A DNA stretch of 64,000 nucleotides from Timema cristinae (Eukaryota > Arthropoda > Insecta > Phasmatodea > Timematidae). Positions 1-35,447 of the stretch are shown here, piece after piece. The position numbers and the translations under genes were made by a program. The stretch covers positions 15,539,928-15,603,927 of the forward strand of contig JBCFYV010000001.1 in assembly GCA_039000515.1 (NCBI GenBank), given 5' to 3'. Each line of letters begins with the position of its first letter. The stretch's first letter is position 1. The notes under the pieces were generated by a model. That model was not told the DNA's origin, made no database searches, and worked only from the letters and a program-made list of their open reading frames with translations.

Positions 1-639
1 AACCTCATTCATATATATTTCATCTTAAATTATAATTAAGTTGCTATCATAAGATGTAATTTTTAGATTTTTTTTAATGTGAATACTAATTTGTGATGGA
101 GATAAGAGCATAAAATGAATGTGTGTGTGTATTTATCTATCTATATATTTTTAGAATGTGTACCAAAACTTAAAAAAACAAAAAGTTTTTTAGCACAGCT
201 TGTTAAATCCTGAATTTTTAACTCTCGAATAAGTCTAACTAATAAATATTGGAAAGAAAGTCGAGCTTTCTATACCCTATTCAGTTTATAAATTTCAAAC
301 TTTTCACATACTTAGTTTAGTGTCACACCATCATTCATTAAAAACATTAAACATTACTTTCACAATCATAGTCCAATGACTGTGAAAAAACAAACTATAA
401 AAGTAGTTTATATAATCTATAAAAAAGTATTATTTTTATAAAACTATCAATTTGCTTCTCCAAAGTTAACATTGTAAGTCATATTTAACACCAAGCTCAA
501 TTCAGCAAGAGTTTAACATATTATAAAATTTATAAAATCATTTAGCCTCATTTTTAAACATATTATTATTAAATCCGTCAGTTATAGAATAGTACATCTA
601 TGTTGTTTATTAAATGTAAGCACCTAATTCATCCTCAAT

Positions 640-730
640 GAAATGTCGCTCGGTCATAACAGGAGGACAAATGGTGGAAGAGGGAGATGAAGGCATTTTA
701 CTAAAGTAACCCGACCACAAACTAAATAGT
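640..730 (+). mobile_element. short non-LTR 3' end fragment
   Basis: GGAGGACAAATGGTGGAAG and GCATTTTACTAAAGTAACCC match the last part of 5620-5870. Confidence 0.4.
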
Positions 731-782
731 TCAGGATGCTTTCGTTCATGTTAAGGACCTTGCACTCACACATGATACCTAC

Positions 783-23834
<23,052 letters not shown>

Positions 23835-23851
23835 GGTGGAGCTTTATAATC
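23835..23851 (-). other. Nup98: Nup98 5' UTR segment of the start-codon exon
   Basis: Seventeen bases between a polypyrimidine-tract acceptor (ATTTTTCAG) and the start ATG. Implies at least one upstream untranslated exon. Confidence 0.6.
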
Positions 23852-25043
23852 CTGAAAAATAAATATACTTTTAGTTAAATTCAACATCCATGTGTCACAA
23901 TAAAGATACAACTTGACAGCATTTTAATAGTAGATCTAGAAGAGTGGATACAATGAAGCTTGGTTAGCTATTTCTAACAATTCAACGACTGGCTGTGATT
24001 AGGACTGTGGAGTCTGTACACCAAACCTTTGCAACATATGTGGCCACGTTACAAACATCATTATTACATAATGGTTCTCACACAATTGCTCTCAGACACT
24101 TCCCTCGTTCTACCCACTTTAACGTTCTCGTTCGACTAAAGAGAATGCCAATCAGGACGAGTGCATTGCCATGCTGGATTACGTCATGATTTCCATGCTA
24201 CAGATGCCTTGAGACCTCAGTAAAAAGCTATTGATACTTTTAGAGTGTTCCACGAATAGAATCGTCGGAGCTAACACCAGTTGTTGCATCAGTTCCACGC
24301 ATGTGCCGTGTTCCCCTTCCTTTACTCATCTCTGCCCTCCTTTGAATTCCCCTCTATCCATCTCTGGTATCACCTGATGACTTTCAATGACTATAAATTG
24401 ACATATTTCATCTGTATTAGTTCATAATACCACCATCGACTGCTTAGATAAGCTAAGCGCTGCTATTAGGCCGGTTAACCATCTTGTATTCAAAATTATT
24501 TTCAACTTATATTTATTTTTTGCTAAACCTTTCAGATTAAATATTAAATGGTAATTATTTAGTTGGATCAAATATTAAATTTGAAATCATATTTCTAAGC
24601 TCACGTTAATAAATGTTTGTCACAACTTAGTTTGTCTTGAGAGTTGAGACCACTATAATTAAATGGTGTTGGTATTTTCATTTTTCTAAAAATTCTTCCT
24701 ATTTAAATGTTGCCATATTGAGTTTGGAATTATATTTATTTTATAATTTAAATGCTGCCCTATTGGGTGTGGATATTAATAGTATCTTATGTAATTGAGA
24801 TACTGCCATACTAGGCACATAAATTAGTTACTCCTTTATAATTAATGTCAAATGAGATAAGTTATACTCGCTTATCTTTTTCTTATAAATCTGACATGGC
24901 ATTTTTGTTTTTGTTGTTAACTTAAACTATAACTATGGAATTGGGCTTAGATATTATATTGTAGGTGATTCATTTGATGCTTCAACTACTACTGTTGGAG
25001 CGTCTTTGTAACCTGAGGCTCAAAATGAGAACAATAAAGCTAC

Positions 25044-25156
25044 GGCTACACTAGGCCAGTCTGCACTGTTCCTCACCGCACAGGCGCAGACGAATTGTCG
25101 AGATCATTCATCCGCACATTTGCAGTGCAGTACGAAATGGGCCGGCGTAGTGTATA
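25044..25156. mobile_element. small MITE
   Basis: GCTACACTAGGCCAG at the left and, inverted, ATACACTACGCCGGCC at the right; the interior is GC-richer than the flanks. Class unknown. Confidence 0.4.
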
Positions 25157-25314
25157 TACTTGCTCCCAAATATCGTGGACATCGAGCGACTCTGTAAATG
25201 TTCGGTAGTTCCAGAACTGTATTGTCATACCAACAACAAAGGTTAGATTGTTGTGGTAAGCTGTTTATTAAGTTTGTTCATGTTAAACTATTTAAAAATA
25301 AAGTGTATTTTAAA

Positions 25315-25603
25315 TTATTATTATTATTATTATTAGCACCGCGTCTTACTACCCGTTCGGGTTATACGCACTTACGCTAATGTGTAATGGAAGGGTGATT
25401 GTGAGATGAAATGAAGGACCTACAGTTTAACGTGGAATCCGAACCACGGTGGAGGCCTGGCATTCCCCACATTCACAAGATTTCTTGTCAGAGGTGAAGG
25501 AAGGGTTTGGTAATCAGATAAATCTGTGCCGGGACCGAGGATTGAACCCCGGCCGCCAGCACAGAAGTCTGACACCTTACCCCTAGACCACCAGGTCACC
25601 GGT
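25315..25603 (-). mobile_element. tRNA-derived SINE, family B, full length
   Basis: Minus-strand head GGTGACCTGGTGGTCTAGGG (A box), B box GGGGTTCAATCC, a family-specific body, then the tail CGTATAACCCGAACGGGTAG and (TAA)n. Target duplication TGTATTTTAAA on both sides (25304-25314, 25604-25614). Confidence 0.88.
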
Positions 25604-26366
25604 TGTATTTTAAAGAAATGGATGACGAGACACTTATCATTTAAGTACAAGAGTACGAAGAACCCTATGACCAATCCGACTCGAGTTATATGAACAATGT
25701 GCAGAGATTAAACGTTTGGGAAGAAATAGGGGAAAAAAATTTAATGTTTCAGGTAAGTGTATATATCTTAATATGTCGTAATAGTATTATTAATACAACA
25801 GAGAATATATTATGCAATTTAATTAAAAAAGAGTGGGATTAGTAAAACTAAACTAACAAAAATGGCAATAGTTGAACGAGTTAGTAGAAAAATAGAGAAT
25901 TGTGTAGTTTCCTTGAAACATTCAAACAAACTTTCCCCCCATAATATGATTTGTTTCAATAAATATTATTTGATAAAGAGCTGCCACTTAACTATGTTTT
26001 ATGGCGGAAGTCTATCCCCCTTGAAACCATATAGGCCTATTTTATTTACATTAACTTCACGTTGACTTTTTTTTTTCTTCTTCCTCCATGACTTCCACAA
26101 CACTACTTGAGGGAGTGTTCTGCATGTTTATCATTCGATCCTTCCCTCACATTCGACGGGGTACGATGCGGACCGGCCTAGTGGAGCCTTAGCTTGAGGA
26201 GGTGGGTTCCAATACATACAACTGAACAAAAACCGAGTGTAGTGGAACGGGACAGGCCACACAATCGGGGCAAATGGGTAAACTTCAATTGAAATGTCCA
26301 TAGTAGAAGTGGCTTCAAGACAAAGTAAGATGTGACAAACATTCATTAAAGTGGCATCAGAAATAT

Positions 26367-26650
26367 TATTATTATTATTATTATTAGCACCGCGTCTTAC
26401 TACCCGTTCGAGTTATACGCACTTACGCTAATGTGTAATGGTAGGGTGATTGTGAGATGGAATGTAGGACCTACAGTTTGTGGGATCCGAACCACGGTGG
26501 CGGCCTGGCATTCCCCACATTCACAAGATGTCTTGTCAGAGGTGAAGGAAGGGTTTGGTAATCAGATAAATCTGTGCCGGTACTGAGGATTGAACCCCGG
26601 ACCCCCAGCACAGAGTCCGACACCTTACCCATAGACCACCAGGTCACCAA
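26367..26650 (-). mobile_element. tRNA-derived SINE, family B, full length
   Basis: Same structure as the copy 1 kb to the left. Target duplication CAGAAATAT (26358-26366, 26651-26659). Confidence 0.87.
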
Positions 26651-27105
26651 CAGAAATATGATTTTAAATTTAATATTTGATTTAAATAAATAATTATTAC
26701 AGTATTTAATACTTAATCTGAAATGTTTAGTAAATAATAAATATAAGTTGGAGAATTTTGAATACAAGCTGGCTAGCCTGCCTAATGGTAGCACTTACCT
26801 TACCTAAGCAGTCGACGGTGAGATTATGAACACCAGTACAGTAAAAACATGTCAATTTATAGTCCTAGAAAGTCATTGTGTGATTCAAGGAACGGATACC
26901 AGAGATGGGTAGAGGGGAATTCAAAGTAGGGCAGAGCTGGGTAAAGGAAGGGGAACATGGTGCATGTGTGGAACCGATGAGCAAATGGCGCTAGCCCAGA
27001 CGGTTCTATTCGTGGAACACTCTCAAAGCATCAATATCTTTCTAATGAGATTTCCAAAGATACAGTATCAAAATTAATATCGTTAAAAAGTTAATTCTAT
27101 ATAGA

Positions 27106-27336
27106 GCCTGGACCACAGACAAGTAAGAAACAGACTCTCAACCTTACAGGGAGTTTGCTGCGCTCCTTTTTCCAGCTTTAGTCCTTCAACACTAGGCCTC
27201 ACTAGGGTCACTGCTGGGTGATTATAGGACAAACCACAGTGATTCTAGTGTTGAAGGACTCAGCTGCCAAAAGGTGCACAGTCATTTTTACCTGGAGGTT
27301 GAGTGTACGGCTATATTATTTGTCTGTGGCCTAGGC
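27106..27336. mobile_element. palindromic foldback MITE
   Basis: TIRs GCCTGGACCACAGACAAGTA and, inverted, GCCTAGGCCACAGACAAATA (18 of 21). A second inner inverted pair, AGTCCTTCAACACTAG, is exact at 27180-27195 and 27245-27260. Confidence 0.7.
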
Positions 27337-28133
27337 CTAATTTAAAAACAAAAAATCTCACCACAGCCTGGTCACAAAATAGCGTTAAAAGAATGTCACA
27401 GCCCGGCACCAAATGTATTTTAATGTGCAATAGTTAACATTTTTACTATTGTGTACTATTCCAACCAAACAAAACCTAACCTTCCAGGAGTCAATAACTT
27501 TTTATAATGAAATACGGGGATCGTGAAATATCTTGCACTAAACTAGTTTCTTTATTACCTAAAAATTATTTTCATTCATTTTGTAATCATTGAAAGGTTT
27601 CTTTCATATTTTGTGTATAGATGGTAAAAAATTATTAATAAAACATAATATGACATAGAAAGTATTAATAATAATTGTAAATATTAAGACACTCCCATCT
27701 GAAAATTACTTTTATCGTCCAATCAATCAAGTTAGAGACTTTGAATCAATTCTGCGTTTAGTAGTTATTTTAATTTACAACTTCAATAAATATTATGTAA
27801 ATCGAGAATTATGTTGTGTTTGGTATGTTATTTGATTTTAATTTATAATAAGCTACGCATGTTCTTAAAGTTAATATTGACACATTTCAAAATGTGAAAA
27901 TTTTAACTTTTACAGCAGGCTAATAAGCTATCTACCATAAATTCTATCTTAAGAGGCTATTTTATATTAAATTACGTTAGTATATTTAGTTGATTACTCA
28001 TACTATAACACAAGTCCATAAAGACATCACAGTTTCAAATTCTAACCGTTCATTTAGATTCAGTCAACAAACCAGTGAAAACACTCGAGAGACTCAGTTA
28101 GTAAATACATAGCAAAATAATTAAAAAGCATAC

Positions 28134-28310
28134 CTTAGCACTTGATTATGAATATGAATTTACAAAACCCACAAGCAATGAAACTACTTATTCCGTTTCA
28201 TCGCTGTATACTAAAATTACTTTTAATATATTGTATACGCCAACGTCAGATGTGATACGCATGGAATCATAGATAATGGTGTATGGAATGGCGGACCTTT
28301 CACAGTTTAG
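28134..28310 (-). promoter_or_regulatory. candidate Nup98 non-coding first exon and promoter
   Basis: On the minus strand a donor-like TAAG|GTATGC ends at 28134. About 150 bases upstream is an AAGGTCCGCCATTCC block, whose reverse reads ATGGCGG, a YY1/Pho-type motif often found at transcription starts. It fits the need for an upstream UTR exon, but a second donor-like site (TTAG|GTAAGG near 26800) is also possible. This is inference only. Confidence 0.25.
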
Positions 28311-28319
28311 CCAAACTGC

Positions 28320-29190
28320 CCAACAATAATTTAGAAAAAAACAATATAAAAAGCAGTTAAGTTAATTCAAATGTTAATATAAATTTATATAACCGGAACT
28401 ATTTAATTAAATATGATTTAAGAAATAGTTTATTTCTAGAGGTTCAATTATAAAAGTTTAAGCGAAATATTTTATGTAAGTTAGCAATGTAACCAAATAT
28501 TTAAAAATAACAAAACTAAAATACAAGTGCATAGAGGTAATAAAGATGTGTACTTCCGATGTGATGATATAATAAATAGAAGCATCGTTTGTTAATAGAA
28601 TGCTAGATAAATATTGTATCATCGTATATTAGGAAATATTAAGTAATGGAAATAAAGAATAAGTTTAATCAAGCTTTTTCAATATTATTGTTCACTAGAA
28701 TCAAATAAATCGTTGCACAATTTTCTTAAAATCATTACCCCCCCTTCCCCCATAACAAGTGTAAGCATCACGCATGGTGTCTGCACAGATGACAGGAGAA
28801 GATCCCAGTTACCAATTTCGATTATCTTGAGCTTGAGTGCTCGAAATGATACATCATTAATAAGACTCCTCAAATTCAAGGACGATGCACTTGAAATCAT
28901 CGTATTTATTCAGAAACTAGGCCAAGGGAGGAGGAGGGGAAGATATCGATTAGCTTTCAAAGATAATACATATTTTAAGAAAACATCAAATATCAACTCG
29001 GTTTGAAAAACATAATATTTTTATTTTATTCGTCTAACATATGAAGGGTTTTTCTATTTAAAATGTCATGTTATTGATTTCGTGATACTTAAAGCATCTC
29101 GGTTATATTATTTACTAAACAATTCAAACTTCAAGATTATTAATTAAGACGAAACAATCATATTTTCATAGGAAAGGACTTTCAGATAAT
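28320..29190. other. intergenic stretch upstream of Nup98
   Basis: AT-rich. Short open frames around 28690-29000 on both strands have no recognisable similarity. Confidence 0.5.
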
Positions 29191-29617
29191 ACAAAAATTT
29201 TTGTTTGTGGACAAAATTGATAAAACGTATTATTTTATTAGTGTTATTTTATATGTATTGTTAATATCTATCAAAAGTGACAGCTACAAATCACCTGGCT
29301 TGGCGTATGCCTAGTTTAAAATAGATTAAGTATTTTTTTCTAGTTGTCAGATTAGGAAGGACCTTTCTATGAATATTGGAGTGCACCACTCTTACGTGAC
29401 ACAAATTCCCTTAACTCTAGAGATAATGTTTTAGATTTTTTAAGAGGGGCGTTTTCCACGAGCTATAATAAAATTGTTTTATTTAGAGCAAATTCGGAAC
29501 TTAAAAAAATAATTATACATTCCGTAAAAATAATTTAAGCTCGTTTTCATATTTAAAAAGATGGAAATTATTGTTAACTCTAGTTGATAGAACTTACCTC
29601 TTTTTTCCTTTATTTAA

Positions 29618-29812
29618 CAGCATCGGTGGTCGCGTGGACTAAGTCATCACTCTAGCAATAGATTGAACTTTCGGCTGACGGGGAGATCGGGGTTTGAATC
29701 TTGGACAGTTTTTACTAAGGGTGAGTTTTTCTTAAACTGTTCCCCACTCTCCTTTAATGCTTATGTTGGTAAATTTCTTATAAATTTACTACTTCTTATT
29801 CTTATCTTACTA
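29618..29812 (+). mobile_element. SINE family C, diverged, 5' of the hAT remnant
   Basis: Head AGCATCGGTGGTCGCGTGG, B box GGGGTTTGAATCTTGG, body, no recognisable tail. Confidence 0.6.
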
Positions 29813-30015
29813 GTGTGAATTATGCGAATATCCAGAACGGATCATTGTGACGGAAAAGTGATGAATTCTTGGTGCTGCTGAAATTTCGTTCAACCAGACA
29901 ATAATTTAGTTTACCCTAAAAGGTAACAATTTTACCTTGCTTGTTTCCCCCATGGTGTAGGCTGTAGGTTATGATTATACCACAGTGAAGCCCATCAAGG
30001 TCAGACTATAAGCTT

Positions 30016-31126
30016 CTACCATGAAAGGCAAAAAAGCATGAGTTCAAGCAAAAATAAAAGCAGTTTATAGTAATGCACATTTCATTCACTGTTATGCACA
30101 TCAACTTAATTTAATAATGAGAAATGCAGCAAGTATTACACGAAACGCAAGAATTTTTTTCTTTAACATTCTGGCTATTCCAACATTCTTCTCAAGACCA
30201 CCACAACATGTGTCCATTCTCAAGAAACATATGGAAGTCAGCATTCCACGTGCATCCTCTACAAGGTGGAATTTCAACATACGGACCATAAACAGAGTTC
30301 ATGAAAATTTGTAACCTTTAAAAAACTGCCTTACTGAATCAGTCTACATCAAATCAATCAAACCATTGCAGAAGCAACAGGAATTTTAAAATATCTGAAT
30401 GATGATAATTTCAAGTTTTGGTTAGAGCTTTTTCATCAGATTATGCCTCATGTTGAAATAATTTACAACCAAATGCAATCTCGAGAAATTAGTGTATTTA
30501 AAGTTAATGAATGTATGACAAATTTCAAAACTGCTATTTTAGAATTGAGAAACTCAAAGTACTGTGAGAGTCCTTCAAAGACACTCATGGCAGAAGCTAA
30601 GGAAGTGTGTGACTATATATGTGTTGATATAATGGACAGATATTCTTCCACTAAACACTTAGTAGCTGCTAAATTGTTCAAAAAGAATTGCTTCACTAGA
30701 TTTAAGAATGAACATCCCACAGAAGAGATAGTACTGACCACTGAAGCTTATCCCATGATTGACAAAGAAAAGCTTGAAACTGAACTAAAAGTATTCTATT
30801 GCAGGTCTCATGAATATTGCAAATTAATTGAGCTGCTGAAATTTATCTTGGAAAATAATCTAAATCATGTTTTTAGTGAAATTACGAAACTGATAAAAAT
30901 CCTCTTGACAATTCGCATGACTACATCAGAGACAGAGCGCTGCTTTTCAACATTGAAAAGAATAAAAACTTTTTTAAGAAGCACTATGAATTTGGAAAGA
31001 CTAAATGCGCTTGCAGTACTTTCGATGGAGAAAGATTTCCTCAATTGTCATCCAGAGATCAAGGAGAAAATTATTGAACTTTTTGCGCAAATTAAAACAA
31101 GAAGAATGGATATCATTTTTAAATGA
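30016..31126 (+). pseudogene. decayed hAT-family transposase (zinc-finger MYM-type-1-like)
   Basis: The 5' part (30016-30440) is broken by frameshifts but still shows FIHCYAHQLNLIMRNA and ASSTRWNFNIRTINRVHENL, hallmarks of the hAT RNase-H-like domain. An uninterrupted stretch of 227 codons (30443-31126) ends with the hAT C-terminal dimerisation motif: TSETERCFSTLKRIKTFLRS, then LNALAVLSMEKDF. No BED or TTF zinc finger is seen upstream. A SINE lies at 29618-29812, where the 5' end would be expected. Not functional as read. Confidence 0.85.
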
Positions 31127-31317
31127 ATAGTCAAGCTTGAATTATAACAATTTAAGTTAAAGTAAGTAAATTTTTTTTATTTTTTTGCTAAGATTTTATC
31201 AAGTTCCTGAATACGTTTTCTTTTTATACATTTTTTTTCCTTTTACATAATTTTAAAACAAAGGCTAAAAATTTCTAGAGCAGCACCCCCGCTAATTTTA
31301 GCTATGAGCCGCCACTG
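31127..31317 (+). mobile_element. 3' end of the hAT element with terminal inverted repeat
   Basis: Non-coding tail after the transposase stop, ending CTATGAGCCGCCACTG (31302-31317). Its reverse complement, CAGTGGCGGCTCATAG, is a typical hAT terminal repeat. No matching left terminus was found, so the element is 5'-truncated or rearranged. Confidence 0.55.
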
Positions 31318-31325
31318 CTCATGAC

Positions 31326-32320
31326 AACTGTTGATATCACCATGTAAATAAAATTAAACTCAAGACTATATTTGTACTGGAGCAATATTTTATTTATGTT
31401 AGCTAAAAAAACTGTTTGTTATAAAAACTGAAGAAAATTACTGGCCGTAACACAAGTTTCCTTTTATCCTCCCTCTAAGATGATTTATAAAGCCCCCATA
31501 CCTCATCTGCTTTCTCGTTTGGTTCTCGACTTTGCTGGTAGATTCTCATAGGTTAAACTTTAGAGGGTCAAGGTCAGTTAGAGGCCAAAGGGGATTAACC
31601 TCCTCCTTAAACGTTCTACAAGAGTCCAGTTCAGACCGCATTCATTCATTATCAACCGTTACACCCACTTCTGTTTGCTTCGAAAACAATATCGCAAATG
31701 CAAGGGCGTCTTTTGAGATAACAGTAGGTGTGATAACAGATAACAAGTGCTCTTTGATAGATAGGGGGTCTACGTTGATAAAATAAACAAACAAATTGTC
31801 TGCGAAAACAACTCTTGTGTTATCTCAGTCATGGGATAGCTGTGTCCAGGGATTCTACTGGAACGTGATAACACGTGAGTCAATTGAGATGTAATAATAG
31901 GATTCTAACAGGAGTATTAGTATGATATTAAGTTGAAAAATTTACTAAAATTACTTTATGGTTGAGTGGAAGGGGACGCGACAAAAGATCACTGTTTTTT
32001 AAAATTTCATAGCAAACTTTTTTTGGCCAAAATAAACAAAATATTTCTCCAGTACAAACATAGGTTTAATTTTCTTCCCATGTTGATATCAGCAGTTGGT
32101 GAAAATCTTTCATGAGCGTAGTAGAATTAGATGAGAAACTTTTTAAGTGAAGAGAAAAAAAGTTGTCACTAAATTACAGGACACCTTTGTTAGCTATTCA
32201 ACAACTGATATCATGTGCGGAAAATTAAACTAGTTCTTTTTATTGGAGAACTGTTTTATTTATTTTCACCAAGAAAATGTTTTGATTTAACAACTGCAAA
32301 AACACTGGCCTTTACTCACG
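31326..32320. other. intergenic stretch, nothing recognised
   Basis: No ORF of note. A repeated theme (CAGTACAAACATAGGTTTAA / GAGCAATATTTTATTTATGT) hints at old repeats. Confidence 0.4.
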
Positions 32321-32544
32321 TTCCCTACACTTCCACCATAATATATTCATACGTCAAGTCATGAGATCCGCAGCTGACACTTTTCCATGCCTATGAAATA
32401 GTAAAAGGTTAACAACTCTGTCCACAAAAAAAAAAATATGTTTGTATTTATTAAGCGTTTATTTCTACCAAAATCCTACTATACTTTTTAATTTGGTAAA
32501 ACATTGTGGTCAACTTCAACGCTAAAACACACTTTATAATTATA

Positions 32545-32895
32545 CCGGAGAGCTTCTAGAGGTGTTTAATATTTAGAATTTGTCCTAGCCTCCGGCAGTT
32601 AGGGGTCATGTTACGATAAATATACTTTAAAGAGCTTCTAGAGTTGTTTAAATATCTAGAATTTTCCTAGCCCCTGGCAGTTAACGGGATATGTTACTAT
32701 AAAAAGCACTTCAGAGAGCTTCTAGAGCTGTTTATTATTTATAATTTTTTCTAGCCTTCGGCAATTAGTGGGTTATGTTACTATAAAAAACACTTTAGAG
32801 AGCTTCTAGAGCCGTTTCATTTAGAATTAAGATAGAATTAAGATATCTTCTAGAACTGTCTTTTATTTAGAATTTTTTTCTAGCCTCCGTCAATT
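32545..32895. repeat. 84-bp tandem array, about 4 units
   Basis: AGCTTCTAGAG starts units at 32551, 32633, 32717 and 32801 (82-84 apart), with CTAGCCTCCGGCAGTTAG and ATGTTACTATAAAAA inside each. A C-run ends it. Confidence 0.85.
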
Positions 32896-32918
32896 GGGGG
32901 ATGTCCCCCCCCCCCCGA

Positions 32919-34157
32919 AATTATTGGCTGGCTATGGCCTTGGGCACATGTGGTAGCTAAGAATGGGATTGCAGTCTTCATCAAAGGCATTGTGGGAGAG
33001 GGGTCAACGTCCCCTTTAAATAATGTATAAAACTGGGATATACTTAGCAACATCAAAGAATCATTGACGTATTTTATCAATAATAAAAAAGTTAGTAAAA
33101 AAATACATGTTTTAAGACGATGCCTAAATGATTAAAGTATCTTATTTATATGACTTATGGAATTATTTCTGTTTTATCATTTGAGTAATTAAGCGGTAAA
33201 AATATTTTTCTAATTTTTTAAATTAAAATGGTAATTGGTTCATTTTGCATCCCACCTCCCAAAAATAAAAATAATTAAGAACTCGTAACGCCTATGGTTT
33301 TGTTCGATTCAAGGATAAGATTTACATTGTTGTGTTTAAGAGTAGGGGTGTGATAGGACATTTTATTGGCAGCTAAAGCTCCCCTTTCTTGTCCAAAGAA
33401 GATTGAGCCTAGGTTTTGGCCTATGATAAACATATTTAAATATTGGAAGTTTTAAGATATAGAAAATCTAAAGTTTGTATATACGCAGATATTTTGCGTA
33501 TTGGCGCAATCAATGGGTGAATGGAAAGGGGGCAGGGTTTTTATTTGTATTTTCCTTCTTCTACAAGATATGAAATAATCTCGATAAAAACTGTTTAAAG
33601 TAGGCCTTCAATATAATATAGAGCGGTGAATTATGGAAAGCGAAATTTGTGTTGATTAATTCATTATGTACTGTATGTTATTACCATTTTGGTAATACAC
33701 AATTACTTTTAAAAAAATCAAAAAACAAGGAGTGTTTTAACATTCTTTGGTAAATTTTCCCTGACCTTTTTGGACAGATGTGAATAGCCCTATGTCCTCA
33801 TTAAAATTTTACTAAAATTTATTTATAAACAATTTTAACATTATTAATGAACATTTCTGATTCAACAAGTTATGTTCATAGACTTTCAATATAATGGCCA
33901 GTTTTTAAAATAATAAGATTTTACTGAGATATATTTTTCATTAACATACAGCTCTATTCCCTGAATTTTATTTAGACTAATCTCTTTTGTTTGTTTCAAT
34001 TGAATTTTTTATAATATATAACCAACACTTCTGTATAGTCAATTTTCCTCGTTTGATAATAAATACGTAATTATTTGAAGAAATATATTTAAAAAATGGG
34101 ATACTAGCGCTGAAACGACTTGCTCGGCTAGCATAAGGTTGGTTTGTTTCTCAATAG
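32919..34157. other. 5' flank of the LRR gene
   Basis: AT-rich; no TATA box or CpG cluster clearly placed. The 5' UTR start cannot be fixed. Confidence 0.4.
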
Positions 34158-34304
34158 ATGGCGGGGCTGGTGCTGTGGGCGACAGTGTTCGTCACCCCCT
34201 GCCTAGCCATCTCCCTTCCTTCTCAGCCCTCCGTCTTCTCTTGCGATAATACCAGTGCTGCCAACTTGAGCTGCAACTGCAGGATTGAAGATTCAATATT
34301 GCAG
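34158..34304 (+). CDS. LRR gene exon 1: signal peptide and start of LRRNT
   Basis: ATG within AGATGGCGG. 49 codons: hydrophobic signal sequence with likely cleavage after CLA, then four cysteines of the LRRNT cap. Ends on a whole codon (CAG) before GTACGG. Confidence 0.85.
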
Positions 34305-35385
34305 GTACGGTAAGTGCAAATTGAATTATTTAAAATATTTTATAATTTTTTTTTCACACCTAGGCATGGGAATCAAACCGGGTTTCTTTTAAAAACATGC
34401 CAACGTAAGGTTGTAATTTCTCACATGAATGAATGTGTGGGTTTCATCAGTTCACCGAAAAACAAAAGCAGGAACTGTAAATTGGTTAAGTGACGAGCTC
34501 TGAAATAATAAAAAAAAAAAAACTCCGGGCCCGTTGGTCACTTTGCACTAGTAGATACAATATCAGTTCTCTCTACGCTGTCCCCTAAAATTTGCTTGGG
34601 ATAAACACCTCAAATTAAATATCAACCGACTCAATCAGTATGTCTACTATTACAATATAATTACGAGCAGACAGCTGATTCTACTGCTGTAAGAGATTTA
34701 AAATAATTCGTAAAATAGGAAGCGGGTGTTTTGTTTTGGTTCTGTTTTAATTTGTGGCACGCACAATAGTTTGAAAATATAGGAGTCTATGTTAGACCTA
34801 ATAATAAGCTGTATCAAAAAGTTCAATTTTCAAAGGAAGGGTACTTTAAAAAAAACATCAATATATATTTTTTATGGACAACATCGATATCATTTTATTT
34901 CATTATTAATGTTATTTTATATATATATATATTATGTTGAAAGAGACAACTGCAGACCGAATGGCTTTACATGATAATATTGAAAAGTATATCTAGTAGC
35001 TTTTATAACTGTCAGATAAGGCCCTTTCGATGAAAATTGGGCTGTAGAAACAGCTGATTAATATAGGAAGGCCTTTTTTCAACCACCAACATTGATTGAA
35101 AGTTGGGTGACGTGGCGGTCTAAGGGTATGGTAAACGGGCTTCTGTGCTGGGGGTCCGGGGTTAAATCCTAGGTCCCGGCACAGATTTATCTGATTGCCA
35201 AACCCTTCCTTAACATCTGACAAGACGTGTATTAATCACAACTTGTGAATGTGGGGAATGTCAGGCCTGCACCGTAGTTCGGATTCCACGTTAAACTCTA
35301 GGTCCTTCATTTCATCTCACAATCACACTACCATTACACATTAGCGTAAGTGCGTATAACCCGAACGGGTAGTAAGACGCGGTGC

Positions 35386-35447
<62 letters not shown>

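Larger units (their letters stand above)
24189..27070. repeat. inverted repeat pair of about 215 bases
   Basis: 24189-24405 and 26842-27070 are inverted copies at roughly 85% identity by eye, sharing GAGTGTTCCACGAATAGAA, GTTCCCCTTCCTTTAC and ACTATAAATTGACAT. The 2.4 kb between holds two family B SINEs and a small MITE and no ORF. Confidence 0.65.

Noticed and set aside
26797..26815. Donor-like TTAG|GTAAGG as the Nup98 5' UTR exon
   Set aside because: Possible, but it adjoins the inverted repeat arm and lacks any promoter-like sequence; the 28.1-kb site was preferred, weakly.
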